Made by a program: the position numbers and the translations under genes. Under the pieces are notes generated by a model. That model was not told the DNA's origin. It saw only the letters and a program-made list of their open reading frames with translations, and ran no database searches. A DNA stretch of 64,000 nt from NCBI GenBank assembly GCA_002327445.1, contig DCWA01000022.1, positions 1 to 64,000 on the forward strand, given 5' to 3'. Source of the stretch: Desulfobacteraceae bacterium UBA2174. GTDB taxonomy: Bacteria; Desulfobacterota; Desulfobacteria; Desulfobacterales; UBA2174. Shown here in pieces: positions 17,081 through 25,061 of the stretch (positions are counted from its first letter, which is position 1; every line of letters starts with the position of its first letter).

Positions 17081-18226
17081 CTACTTCAACTTGCCGATCA
17101 CCGCATGGCCGATCACGTCCCGCAGGTCACCCGGCGCCCCGGCGGTGAGGGAGAGGGCCTTGGCCTCGCGGTAGTAGCGTTCCACGTCGTACTCGCGCAT
17201 GTAGCCGTAGCCCCCGTGGAGCTGGATGGCCGTGTCGGCGGCGGCGACGGCCGCCTCGCCGGCCGTGAGCTTGGCGATGGCGGCGGTGCGGGCATCGGCC
17301 TGGCCGGCGTCGAAGGCCGCGGCGGCCTGGTAGACGGCCAGGCGGGCGGTTTCCACCCGGGCGGCCAGTTCGGCGATCTTGTGGCGGGTAATCGGAAAAG
17401 CCCCGATCTTGCGGTTAAACTGGACCCTATTGCGCACGTAGTCCACCGCACGGTCCATGGCCCCCTGGGCCAGCCCGATGGCCTGGCCGGCCAGCAGGAT
17501 GCGCCGCTCGATGAAGTAGGCGGCCAACTGGGCCAACCCCTGTCCCGGCGTTCCCAACAACCGGTCCGGCGTCAGCCGGACACCTTTGAAGGTTACCTCG
17601 GCCCCGCCGAGGAGATTGCCGCCCAGGCGCCGGCCTTCATCGGTGACGCGCAGGCCGGCGGCACCGGCGTCCACGATGAACATGCTTGCCGTGGCGGCTT
17701 CATCCGCTCCGTCCGACGTGGTGGCCAGGGTCAGAAAAATTTGGGCCCGCTGGGCATTGGCGACGAAACACTTGGTGCCCTGGAGCGTCCAGCCTTCTCC
17801 ATCGGGTGCAGCCGTTGTGGCCGGCAACGACGAAATCCCGCGCTCGGCCTCCACGAAGGCCACGGCCATGCCGCTGCGCCCCTCCAGGATCGGCGGCAGG
17901 AAGCGCTTCTTTTGGTCTTCGCTGCCGAAACGGGCGATGCACTCGGCGCCGTGGCCGGCATCGCAGACCGCCTGGCCCAGGGAGGCGTCCATGGTGCAGA
18001 GGGTCTCCGCCAACAGGACGGCTTCCAGCAGTCCCATGCCGCCGCCGGCATAGGCCTCGGGCAACTGGATGCCCACGAAGCCCAGCTCGGCGGCCCGCCG
18101 GAAGACGTCTTCGGGGAATCGACCGATTTTTTCCGCTTCCCGGGCCGTTTCGCAGTCGAATTCCCCCTTGGCAAAATCCCGGGCCGCCTTCTGGACCTGT
18201 TTTTGGGCACGCGTCAGTTGGATCAT
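17081..18226 (-). CDS. acyl-CoA dehydrogenase
   Basis: 381 residues from ATG 18226, where the conserved part begins (MIQLTRAQKQVQKAAR). The longer open frame only translates repeat sequence. FAD-site blocks AVAFVEAERGISS and GTKCFVANAQRAQ are diverged from the usual TEPGAGSD form, while LHGGYGYMREYDVERYYRE is canonical. The usual YEGT motif is missing and the chain ends AGAPGDLRDVIGHAVIG, so the catalytic base cannot be assigned from sequence. It may act on an unusual acyl-CoA or be the partner of another dehydrogenase subunit. Third dehydrogenase of the operon. Confidence 0.85.
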   Translation of the reverse strand: MIQLTRAQKQVQKAARDFAKGEFDCETAREAEKIGRFPEDVFRRAAELGFVGIQLPEAYAGGGMGLLEAVLLAETLCTMDASLGQAVCDAGHGAECIARFGSEDQKKRFLPPILEGRSGMAVAFVEAERGISSLPATTAAPDGEGWTLQGTKCFVANAQRAQIFLTLATTSDGADEAATASMFIVDAGAAGLRVTDEGRRLGGNLLGGAEVTFKGVRLTPDRLLGTPGQGLAQLAAYFIERRILLAGQAIGLAQGAMDRAVDYVRNRVQFNRKIGAFPITRHKIAELAARVETARLAVYQAAAAFDAGQADARTAAIAKLTAGEAAVAAADTAIQLHGGYGYMREYDVERYYREAKALSLTAGAPGDLRDVIGHAVIGKLK

Positions 18227-18296
18227 GGGGTACCTTATGTTGAAACTTGAAATTTGAAACTTGAAACTGGGAGAAACGGCCAAGCGCGATTTGCTT

Positions 18297-18332
18297 TATC
18301 CGTCCGATCGGTCGGATCCGTCGGATCGGACC
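18297..18332. repeat. 9-bp period tandem array
   Basis: Units ATCCGTCC, GATCGGTCG, GATCCGTCG and GATCGGACC lie between the dehydrogenase and thiolase genes. TTGAAACTTGAAATTTGAAA-type repeats lie to the left (18240-18270), and an inverted copy-like CAGTTTCCATTTTCAAAC lies to the right. Confidence 0.7.
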
Positions 18333-18358
18333 GAATTTCCAGTTTCCATTTTCAAACA

Positions 18359-19567
18359 TCATTCATACTTCCCGATCACGCAGATGCTGCATACGTTCAT
18401 CGAGGGAAAGCCGCCGAGATTGTGGGTCAGGCCCAGGCGCGGGTTTTCGATCTGCCGCTCGCCGGCCCGGCCATGGAGCTGGAGGTACATCTCGTAGAGC
18501 ATGCGCAGCCCCGAGGCGCCGATGGGGTGGCCGAAGCACTTCAGGCCGCCGTCCACCTGGCAGGGGACCTCGCCGCCGCGATCGAAGACCCCGTCGAGCA
18601 CGTCGCGCCAGCCCCTGCCGCGCTCGGAAATGTGCAGGTCCTCCATGGTGACCAGCTCGGTGATGGAAAAGCAGTCGTGCACCTCCATCATGCTGATCTC
18701 CCTGCGGGGATCGGTGATGCCGGCCTCCTGGTAGACCTTCTTGCTGCATTCGCTGGTGGTGATGAAGTGCTCGCCGTCCCAGTCGTTGTAGCCCATCTCC
18801 TCGCCCGAGGAGAGGGCCAGTTGCAGCCCCTTGACGGTGACGAAATCCTTCTTGCCCATCCTCTTGGCGATCTCCGGCGTGGTGACGATGGCGCAGGCCG
18901 CCCCGTCGCTGACCCCGCAGCAGTCGAAGAGCCCCAGGGGATGGGCGATGATGGGGGCGGCCATGATCTGCTCTTCGCTCACCGCCTTGCGCAGGTGGGC
19001 CTTGGGATTGAGGACCCCGTTGGCGTGGCTCTTGGCCGAGACGTGGGCCATGGCGCGCTTGAGGTCCTGGTCCTTGACCCGGTACTTGGCCGCGTAGGCA
19101 CTGGCGAGCTGGGCAAACGAACCAGGGGCGGTGATGTTGGGAAACCACTGCCAGGTGAGGCTGCCGGAGTCGGAGCCGACGAAGCTGGGCAGCCCGCCGT
19201 AGCCGGTGTCCTTGAGTTTTTCCACCCCCAGGGCCAGGCAGATGTCATAGGCGCCCGAGGCCACCCCGTAGCAGGCGCCGCGGAAGGCCTCGGTGCCGGT
19301 GGCGCAGAAGTTTTCCACCCGGGTCACCGGGATCAAGGGCAGGCGCAGGGTCATGGAGAGGGGCAGGGCACTCTTGCCGACGCTGATGTTGTCGAAGCAA
19401 GTCCCCAGCCAGGCGGCCTCGATCTCCTTCTTCTCGATGCCGGCATCGGCCAGCCCCTCCTCGAAGGCCTCGACCATCAACTCCTCGGCCCCCACGTCCC
19501 AGCGTTCCCCGAAACGGGTGCAGCCCATGCCGATGATGGCGACCTTGTCGCGTATACCAGTGGCCAT
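18359..19567 (-). CDS. SCP-x-type thiolase (acetyl-CoA acetyltransferase family)
   Basis: 402 residues. IIGMGCTRFGERWD at the N-terminus and ENFCATGTEAFRGA with the nucleophilic Cys (about residue 88) mark the SCP2/SCP-x thiolase branch. HDCFSITELV and FGHPIGASGLRM supply His motifs. This branch cleaves 3-ketoacyl-CoA with 2-methyl branches in animals and works with DUF35 and HMGCS-like partners in archaea. GAGGAGG stands just before ATG 19567. The next upstream gene encodes DUF35, HMGCS-like and SCP2 domains, so the two products probably cooperate. A 10-bp hairpin lies between the genes. Confidence 0.88.
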   Translation of the reverse strand: MATGIRDKVAIIGMGCTRFGERWDVGAEELMVEAFEEGLADAGIEKKEIEAAWLGTCFDNISVGKSALPLSMTLRLPLIPVTRVENFCATGTEAFRGACYGVASGAYDICLALGVEKLKDTGYGGLPSFVGSDSGSLTWQWFPNITAPGSFAQLASAYAAKYRVKDQDLKRAMAHVSAKSHANGVLNPKAHLRKAVSEEQIMAAPIIAHPLGLFDCCGVSDGAACAIVTTPEIAKRMGKKDFVTVKGLQLALSSGEEMGYNDWDGEHFITTSECSKKVYQEAGITDPRREISMMEVHDCFSITELVTMEDLHISERGRGWRDVLDGVFDRGGEVPCQVDGGLKCFGHPIGASGLRMLYEMYLQLHGRAGERQIENPRLGLTHNLGGFPSMNVCSICVIGKYE

Positions 19568-19580
19568 GATATCCTCCTCA

Positions 19581-19604
19581 TTAAAAACGCTGGCGCGTTT
19601 TTAA
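19581..19604. terminator. AT-rich perfect hairpin between thiolase and fusion gene
   Basis: TTAAAAACGC, loop TGGC and GCGTTTTTAA form a perfect 10-bp stem that overlaps the TAA stop of the upstream fusion gene. With a U-run on either strand it could act as a weak terminator or attenuator, or stabilise the upstream part of the mRNA. A sister hairpin occurs at 22357-22380. Confidence 0.45.
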
Positions 19605-22342
19605 ATATGAAAAAGTTTTCCGATGAGCTGGGACTTCATCACATCCCCGCTGATCTGCAGTTTACCCGAGCTGAAGGCCTGCATGGGGGGCAGTTCGCCT
19701 TTAATCATGCGCACGAAGTCGGCCGCGGCGATCTTCAGGGTACAGGTGGCCTTGGCGGTTTTGCCTTTTTCCACCGTGCATTGTTGGTCCTTGACGGTGA
19801 CGGTCCATTCCCCCCCGCCGGGGCCGTCGATGAGGTACTGGAAGACGACGTCCACGCCGGCGGCCTTGTCCGGTTGGAAGGCCCCGGGCATTTTTTCGAA
19901 GATGGCCGCCACCGCCGCGCCGTCGGCCCCCGTTTCGGGCCCGGACTGCTCGCCCGCCGCCTTGGCGGCCGGCTTCTTTTCCGTCATCAGGTCCATCAAG
20001 GCCGCATTGGCATCGGGCAGTTCCCTGGCGCCGGCCAGGCTGTTGATCTCGTCCCACCGGTTCCAGATGTCTTCGGCACTGGGCGGCTGGCCGGCATCGC
20101 CCAGCTTGACCGCCGGCCCGGTGAGGATGGCCGCCCGGTTGTAGTAGCCCATGCCGGCGTTGTAGATCTCGCCGCTGCCCTGGCACCGATCGCTGGCCAG
20201 GTACAGCACCATGGGGGCGACGAACTCCGGCCGCATCTTCTCGAAGATCTCCGGCGGCATCACGTCCTCGGTGAGCCGGGAAGCGGCCAGGGGGGCGATG
20301 GTATTGACTTTGATGTCGTACTTTTGGCCCTCGAGCTTGAGGGTGTTCATCAGGCCCACCAGGGCCATCTTGGCCGCCGAATAGTTGGCCTGACCGAAGT
20401 TGCCGTAGAGGCCGGCGGCCGAGGTGGTCATCACGATGCGCCCGTAGCCCTGCTGTTTCATCACCTCGAAGGCCGGCCGGGTGACGTGGTAGGCCCCGTT
20501 GAGATGCACCGCCAGCACGGCGTTCCAGTTCTCCGGCGTCATCTTGACGAAGCTCTTGTCCCGCAGGATGCCGGCGTTGTTGATCACGATGTCGATGCGC
20601 CCGAAGGCCTCCAGGGCACTCTGGACGATGGCGGCGCCGCCTTCCACCGTGGCCACGTTGTCGTAGTTGGCCACCGCCTGGCCGCCGGAGGCCCGGATCT
20701 GCGCCACCACCTGGTCCGCCGGCGAGCTGGAGCCACTCCCCGTGCCGTCCCGGGCGCCGCCCAAATCGTTGACCACCACCGCCGCCCCCCGCCGCGCCAG
20801 CTCCAGGGCGTAAGTGCGTCCCAGGCCCGCCCCGGCACCGGTGACAACGGCCACCCGGCCGTCAAAACGGATCTTGTTCATCTCCTCCAGGGCGCCGGGC
20901 ACCGGCACCGCTTTCCAGAAGTAGTTGACGAAGCCGCGCGCCTTGTCCACCACCTTGCGCTTGAACTCCATGGTCACCGGCAGCCCCACCCGGATATCGG
21001 CCAGCTCGCAGTCGGTGAAATCGGCCATCATGCGGCCGCCGCCGTCGAACTGGACCATGCCGTAGATGGCCGGCGGGTCCACCGAGACGGCCAGCATATC
21101 GCCGGTGAAGGTCTTGACCCGGCCCGGCTGGTCGGCAAACTCGTAGTCGTCCTGGGAGTGATGGGCCCCGCAGGCCGGGTTGACGCAGATCTCGGACTTG
21201 GGAAACTGGGGGGTGCCGCATTGGCGGCATTTGCCGCCCACCAGGCCCAGGATCATCTTGTTCTTGCGGTAGAGCACCGTGGTGGCCGTCTGGGTGGGGG
21301 CTTCGGCCCGGATGCCCATCTCCACGTCGATCAGCTCGCGAAACTTGAGCCACTTGGCGTAGTTGTCGGTGGTCTTCTTGTTGGCCAGGCTTCCGACCAG
21401 GCCGTTGCGCGGCGCCAGGCGGGTGATGTTTTCGGTGACCTCGAACAGCAGGGCGTTGGCGCCCTGGCCGTAGCCCGCAACGACGATCTTTTCCCCCGGC
21501 TTGGCCGTTTCCAGGGCCTGGATGAGCAGCAGAAAACTGTGGGCCGCGCCGCACTCGCCGCAGACCTCGTGCAGGTTGTCGACGAGCGCCTCCGGCTTGG
21601 CGCCCAACTTTTTGGCGATCTTGCGATGATCCGCCTTGAAAAAGCACGGGTAGGCCAGCCGGTCGATGTCATCGATGGTCAGGTTCAACTTGTCCAGCAG
21701 CCCCTGGATCGCCTCCGGCAGGATCTTGCCGTAGCCCTCGTCGCGGTTCCAGCGCTCTTCCCAAACGTAGTCGTACTTGTTCTCGGCGCCCCGGTAGTGG
21801 TCCACGAAGTCGCGTTCCAGGGAAAAGGATCCCTTGAACTCGGCGATGACATCGGTGTCTCCCACCGTGAGAGCCGCGGCCCCGTCGCCGAACCACATTT
21901 CGTAGAAATAGGCCGTCCGGGTTTCGCGCCGGTCGGTGGCCGTCACCAGGACATTGCGCCGCGCACCGCCGGCCACGGCCTCCAGGGCCGTGATCAGGGC
22001 CGTGGTGGCGGTCTTCTGGGAGGCGGTGAAGTCGGCGCAAACGAGGTTTTCCTGAAGGTTCAGGGCCGAAGCCAGGATGCCGGCGTTCTGCCGGTCGGCA
22101 AAGGGCAGGGTGGTGGACGCCAGGTAGACGGCGTCCAGGCGTTGCTTGTCATGGCCGCGCAGGCAGTCGCGGGCCGCGCTCACCGCCATGGTGAGGCTGT
22201 CCTCGTCCCAGTTGCACATGGACCGTTCGCCCTGGGCCACGGTCATGATGGCCGGGGCGAACCAGCCCATGGCCTGGACGATGGCCATGCGGTTGAGCCG
22301 CAGCCGGGGAATATAGGCACCGTATGACGTAATCCCGATCAT
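19601..22342 (-). CDS. four-domain fusion: HMG-CoA synthase-like / DUF35 zinc-ribbon OB / SDR dehydrogenase / SCP2
   Basis: 913 residues. Residues 1-320 are an HMG-CoA synthase/KAS III-like fold (MIGITSYGAYIPRLRLNR; WFGDGAAALTVGDT; CGECGAAHSFLL). The segment where HMGCS has its ACxGG cysteine reads DFTASQKTATTAL, so Claisen catalysis is doubtful. Residues 365-475 form a DUF35 acyl-CoA-binding OB domain with zinc ribbon KCRQCG and ICVNPACG. Residues 490-780 form an SDR (TGAGAGLGRTYALEL; catalytic S and Y in SAAGLYGNFGQANYSAAK) like the (3R)-hydroxyacyl-CoA dehydrogenase of MFE-2. Residues 810-913 form a sterol carrier protein 2 domain. AAAGGAG precedes ATG 22342. It probably forms a complex with the adjacent SCP-x thiolase, as thiolase/HMGCS/DUF35 do in archaea. 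I know of no characterised protein with this exact order. Confidence 0.85.
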   Translation of the reverse strand: MIGITSYGAYIPRLRLNRMAIVQAMGWFAPAIMTVAQGERSMCNWDEDSLTMAVSAARDCLRGHDKQRLDAVYLASTTLPFADRQNAGILASALNLQENLVCADFTASQKTATTALITALEAVAGGARRNVLVTATDRRETRTAYFYEMWFGDGAAALTVGDTDVIAEFKGSFSLERDFVDHYRGAENKYDYVWEERWNRDEGYGKILPEAIQGLLDKLNLTIDDIDRLAYPCFFKADHRKIAKKLGAKPEALVDNLHEVCGECGAAHSFLLLIQALETAKPGEKIVVAGYGQGANALLFEVTENITRLAPRNGLVGSLANKKTTDNYAKWLKFRELIDVEMGIRAEAPTQTATTVLYRKNKMILGLVGGKCRQCGTPQFPKSEICVNPACGAHHSQDDYEFADQPGRVKTFTGDMLAVSVDPPAIYGMVQFDGGGRMMADFTDCELADIRVGLPVTMEFKRKVVDKARGFVNYFWKAVPVPGALEEMNKIRFDGRVAVVTGAGAGLGRTYALELARRGAAVVVNDLGGARDGTGSGSSSPADQVVAQIRASGGQAVANYDNVATVEGGAAIVQSALEAFGRIDIVINNAGILRDKSFVKMTPENWNAVLAVHLNGAYHVTRPAFEVMKQQGYGRIVMTTSAAGLYGNFGQANYSAAKMALVGLMNTLKLEGQKYDIKVNTIAPLAASRLTEDVMPPEIFEKMRPEFVAPMVLYLASDRCQGSGEIYNAGMGYYNRAAILTGPAVKLGDAGQPPSAEDIWNRWDEINSLAGARELPDANAALMDLMTEKKPAAKAAGEQSGPETGADGAAVAAIFEKMPGAFQPDKAAGVDVVFQYLIDGPGGGEWTVTVKDQQCTVEKGKTAKATCTLKIAAADFVRMIKGELPPMQAFSSGKLQISGDVMKSQLIGKLFHI

Positions 22343-22356
22343 GTTTTGGACTCCTT

Positions 22357-22380
22357 TTTAAAATCGCTCGCGATTTTAAA
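22357..22380. terminator. AT-rich perfect hairpin upstream of the fusion gene
   Basis: TTTAAAATCGC, loop TC and GCGATTTTAAA form a perfect 11-bp stem between two operon genes, just upstream of the ribosome-binding site of the 22342 gene. Its form and position match the hairpin at 19581-19604. It may be an intra-operon attenuator or processing site. Confidence 0.45.
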
Positions 22381-22413
22381 GTTTGAAAAGCGGGCCGATG
22401 AACTGGCGCTTGA

Positions 22414-24216
22414 TCACTTTCCTGTCGCCGTCTTTGCTCCTGGGCCGACCTTGGCCGCCGGGGCGGAAAAAGCGGCCAGGACGTCGCCGAACTGGTCGTT
22501 GAGCTGGAAGTATTCCTTGCCGCCTTCCAGGCTGGAAATCTTGGTCAGGGCCGCGGCCACGTCATCGACGGTGGGAATTTTGTCGCCGCCGCCTACCACG
22601 GTCCCGGGTCCGGTGACCACGGCGGCGCGGTTGTAAAAGCCCATGCCGGCGTTGTAGATGCACCCGGTCACCGGGCAGCGTTCCGAGCACAGAATCATGA
22701 CCATGGGCGCCACGTATTCGGGCGAGAGCTTGTCCAGCAGGTCCGGCGGCAGGATGTCCTCGGTGAGCCGGGAGGCGGCCACCGGGGCGATGGTATTGAC
22801 TTTGATGTCGTATTTTTGGCCCTCGAGCTTGAGGGTGTTCATCAGGCCCACCAGGGCCATCTTGGCCGCCGAGTAGTTGGCCTGGCCGAAGTTGCCGTAG
22901 AGGCCGGCGGCCGAGGTGGTCATCACGATGCGCCCGTAGCCCTGCTGTTTCATCACCTCGAAGGCCGGCCGGGTGACGTGGTAAGCCCCGTTGAGATGCA
23001 CCGCCAGCACGGCATTCCAGTTCTCCGGCGTCATCTTGACAAAGCTCTTGTCCCGCAGGATGCCGGCGTTGTTGATCACGATGTCGATGCGACCGAAGGC
23101 GTCCAGGGCGGTTTGAACGATGTTGGCCCCGCCTTCCACCGTGGCCACGTTGTCGTAGTTGGCCACCGCCTGCCCCCCGGCGGCCCGGATCTCCGCCACC
23201 ACCTGGTCCGCCGGCGAGCTGGAGCCGGCCCCCGTGCCGTCCCGGGCGCCGCCCAGGTCGTTGACCACCACCGCCGCCCCCCGGCGCGCCAGCTCCAGGG
23301 CGTAGGTGCGCCCCAGGCCGGCCCCGGCACCGGTGACAACGGCCACCCGGCCGTCAAAACGGATTTCGTCCTTGGGCACCGGGCCGATCTCGCAAACTCC
23401 CCTGTCGATGACCACGTCGCCGGTCTCGGCGTTGACGGTCCGCCACACGGCTTTGCCATCGCCGGTTTTCCAGATCCGGGTCTCGATGGGGACCCCGGGG
23501 TAAAGGGGCTTGGAGAAACGGCAATCGAAGCGGCGCACCAGCTCGGGCTGGCCGGGGCAGAGGCTGGCGATGAGAGCCCGGCAGGCGAACCCGTGAGTGC
23601 ACAGACCGTGCATGATCGGTTTGTCGAAGCCGGCCATGCGGGCGAATTCCGGGTCCACGTGGAGTTGGAAGATGTCGCCGGAAAGGCGGTAGAGCAGGGG
23701 CTGGTTCTCCGATGGGGTGTCGGCCACGGTGAAGTCCGGGGCGCGGTCCGGGAACTCGACGCGCCGGCGCGGTGCTTCCGGGCCGCCGAATCCCCCGTCG
23801 AGGCGGGAAAAAATGGTGGCCGTGGCGGTAAAAAGCTTCTGTCCGTTGCTGTGGCGGGTCTCGCAGGTGGCCACCACCAGGGCGCCCTTGTCCTTGCCCT
23901 TGTCGTAGTAGTGGGTGATGGCCCCTTCGGTGATCAGCTCCCCCTCGGGAGGGATCGGATTGTGGAAAATCAGTTCCTGCTCGCCGTGGAGAATGCCGGC
24001 CAGGTTGACGTTGGAGGCCGCACCCACATGCGACAGGAAGCCGAAGACGGCTGCGATGGAAAAACTGGGAATCACCTTGAGATTTTTTTCATAGCAATAA
24101 TCCAGGTCGGAAAAACCGGCGCCCACGCCCAGGGCGTACAGGCTGCAATCCTTCCAGGTGTACGCCTTGGTGAGCGGTCCGATCTTCCGGCCGATCGCAT
24201 CCATGTTCAGCGCCAT
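22414..24216 (-). CDS. bifunctional enoyl-CoA hydratase 2 / (3R)-hydroxyacyl-CoA dehydrogenase (MFE-2-like)
   Basis: 600 residues. Residues 1-285 are a MaoC-like double hot-dog hydratase 2: the motif region YRLSGDIFQLHVDPEFARMAG keeps the catalytic Asp and His, but the usual N-P between them is F-Q. Residues 293-560 are an SDR with TGAGAGLGRTYALEL and the SAAGLYGNFGQANYSAAK Tyr/Lys site. It hydrates trans-2-enoyl-CoA to (3R)-hydroxyacyl-CoA and oxidises it, as peroxisomal MFE-2 does, but with the domain order reversed (MFE-2 is SDR-hydratase-SCP2). The SDR part is nearly identical to that in the next gene. AAAGGAGG fits ATG 24216, and ATG 24222 is too close to it. First enzyme gene of the operon after tetR. 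Confidence 0.88.
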   Translation of the reverse strand: MALNMDAIGRKIGPLTKAYTWKDCSLYALGVGAGFSDLDYCYEKNLKVIPSFSIAAVFGFLSHVGAASNVNLAGILHGEQELIFHNPIPPEGELITEGAITHYYDKGKDKGALVVATCETRHSNGQKLFTATATIFSRLDGGFGGPEAPRRRVEFPDRAPDFTVADTPSENQPLLYRLSGDIFQLHVDPEFARMAGFDKPIMHGLCTHGFACRALIASLCPGQPELVRRFDCRFSKPLYPGVPIETRIWKTGDGKAVWRTVNAETGDVVIDRGVCEIGPVPKDEIRFDGRVAVVTGAGAGLGRTYALELARRGAAVVVNDLGGARDGTGAGSSSPADQVVAEIRAAGGQAVANYDNVATVEGGANIVQTALDAFGRIDIVINNAGILRDKSFVKMTPENWNAVLAVHLNGAYHVTRPAFEVMKQQGYGRIVMTTSAAGLYGNFGQANYSAAKMALVGLMNTLKLEGQKYDIKVNTIAPVAASRLTEDILPPDLLDKLSPEYVAPMVMILCSERCPVTGCIYNAGMGFYNRAAVVTGPGTVVGGGDKIPTVDDVAAALTKISSLEGGKEYFQLNDQFGDVLAAFSAPAAKVGPGAKTATGK

Positions 24217-24310
24217 CGTCATTCCTCCTTTGTACGGTTGACAGCCGGTTTTTTTTCTCTTCGCTTCTCGTTGCGGGCGCCCGCCTTCCCACTTCCCCCT
24301 TGCTCCGCGT

Positions 24311-24943
24311 TCATGCCGCCGAAGATTGGGCAAAGGCGGGAATCAGGATGAACTTGAGGGTGTCCTTGACCACGGATCGATACTCGTCACGATCCACTCC
24401 GAGCATCGGCAGAAAGAAGTCTTCGCCGGCGGTGAAGTTGATGGCCGAGTTCCAGACGGTGAGCACCCGCGCGTTGGCGCGGGCCGGCACCCGGGTGCGG
24501 TCCAGGGCCAGGCCCATGGCCACGGCGATGTTGGCGATGTGCTCCTTGATGGGCACGTGGGCGTCCGGGGCGCTGCGCGATTTGCCCATGTAGCTCGACA
24601 GCATGAGCTTGGCCGCTTCGGGGTGGGCGAAGAGCCAGTCGCACATCACGTCGATGGCCACCTCCAGGCGATGCGCCAGGGAGCCACCGTGCACCATGCG
24701 TTCGATTTCCCGCAGCTTGGCGCGAATCTCGCAGCTCAGGTCGGCCATGACCGCGTCGTAGAGATCCTGCTTTTCCCCCCAGTGATAGTAGAGAGTCGAG
24801 ATGTCGATCCCCACTTCCCGGGCCAACATGCGGGTGGTGACCCCTGAAAAGCCGTATTCGGCAAACAGGTGGCGAGCGGCTTCCAGGATGCGCCCTTTCA
24901 TCGAATCGGGATCCTGGCGGGCTTTCTCGAGGCGGGAAGGCAT
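24311..24943 (-). CDS. TetR/AcrR family transcriptional regulator
   Basis: 210 residues. The N-terminal HTH is typical (ILEAARHLFAEYGFSGVT, then VGIDISTLYYHWGEKQDLYDAV). The rest is a helical ligand domain (from about 70) with no recognised effector signature. It is the first gene of the minus-strand operon, 94 bases before the hydratase 2-SDR gene, and so probably represses the whole beta-oxidation cluster until an acyl-CoA binds. That ligand is a guess from context. The protein is cytoplasmic and expected to be dimeric. Confidence 0.9.
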   Translation of the reverse strand: MPSRLEKARQDPDSMKGRILEAARHLFAEYGFSGVTTRMLAREVGIDISTLYYHWGEKQDLYDAVMADLSCEIRAKLREIERMVHGGSLAHRLEVAIDVMCDWLFAHPEAAKLMLSSYMGKSRSAPDAHVPIKEHIANIAVAMGLALDRTRVPARANARVLTVWNSAINFTAGEDFFLPMLGVDRDEYRSVVKDTLKFILIPAFAQSSAA

Positions 24944-25011
24944 GGGGCGGTCTCGCTCAACGTCCGGGGGTGGAAAGGCATCCAGCGTAGGCTTCCAACA
25001 AATGATGGATT

Positions 25012-25040
25012 CTCGTATCCAAAAAAAAATTGGTTGTCAA
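25012..25040 (-). promoter_or_regulatory. candidate promoter of the tetR/beta-oxidation operon
   Basis: On the minus strand TTGACA (25035-25040) is followed by a 17-base spacer with a run of nine T and then TACGAG (25012-25017). The -35 is perfect and the -10 is poor. It faces the tetR start at 24943, leaving a leader of about 60 bases. Confidence 0.35.
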
Positions 25041-25061
25041 CGGCTAAATGGGATTCGCCAA

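Noticed and set aside
18254..22327. 1357-codon plus-strand frame over the thiolase and fusion genes
   Set aside because: Antisense shadow of clearly homologous minus-strand genes; no domain motifs of its own.
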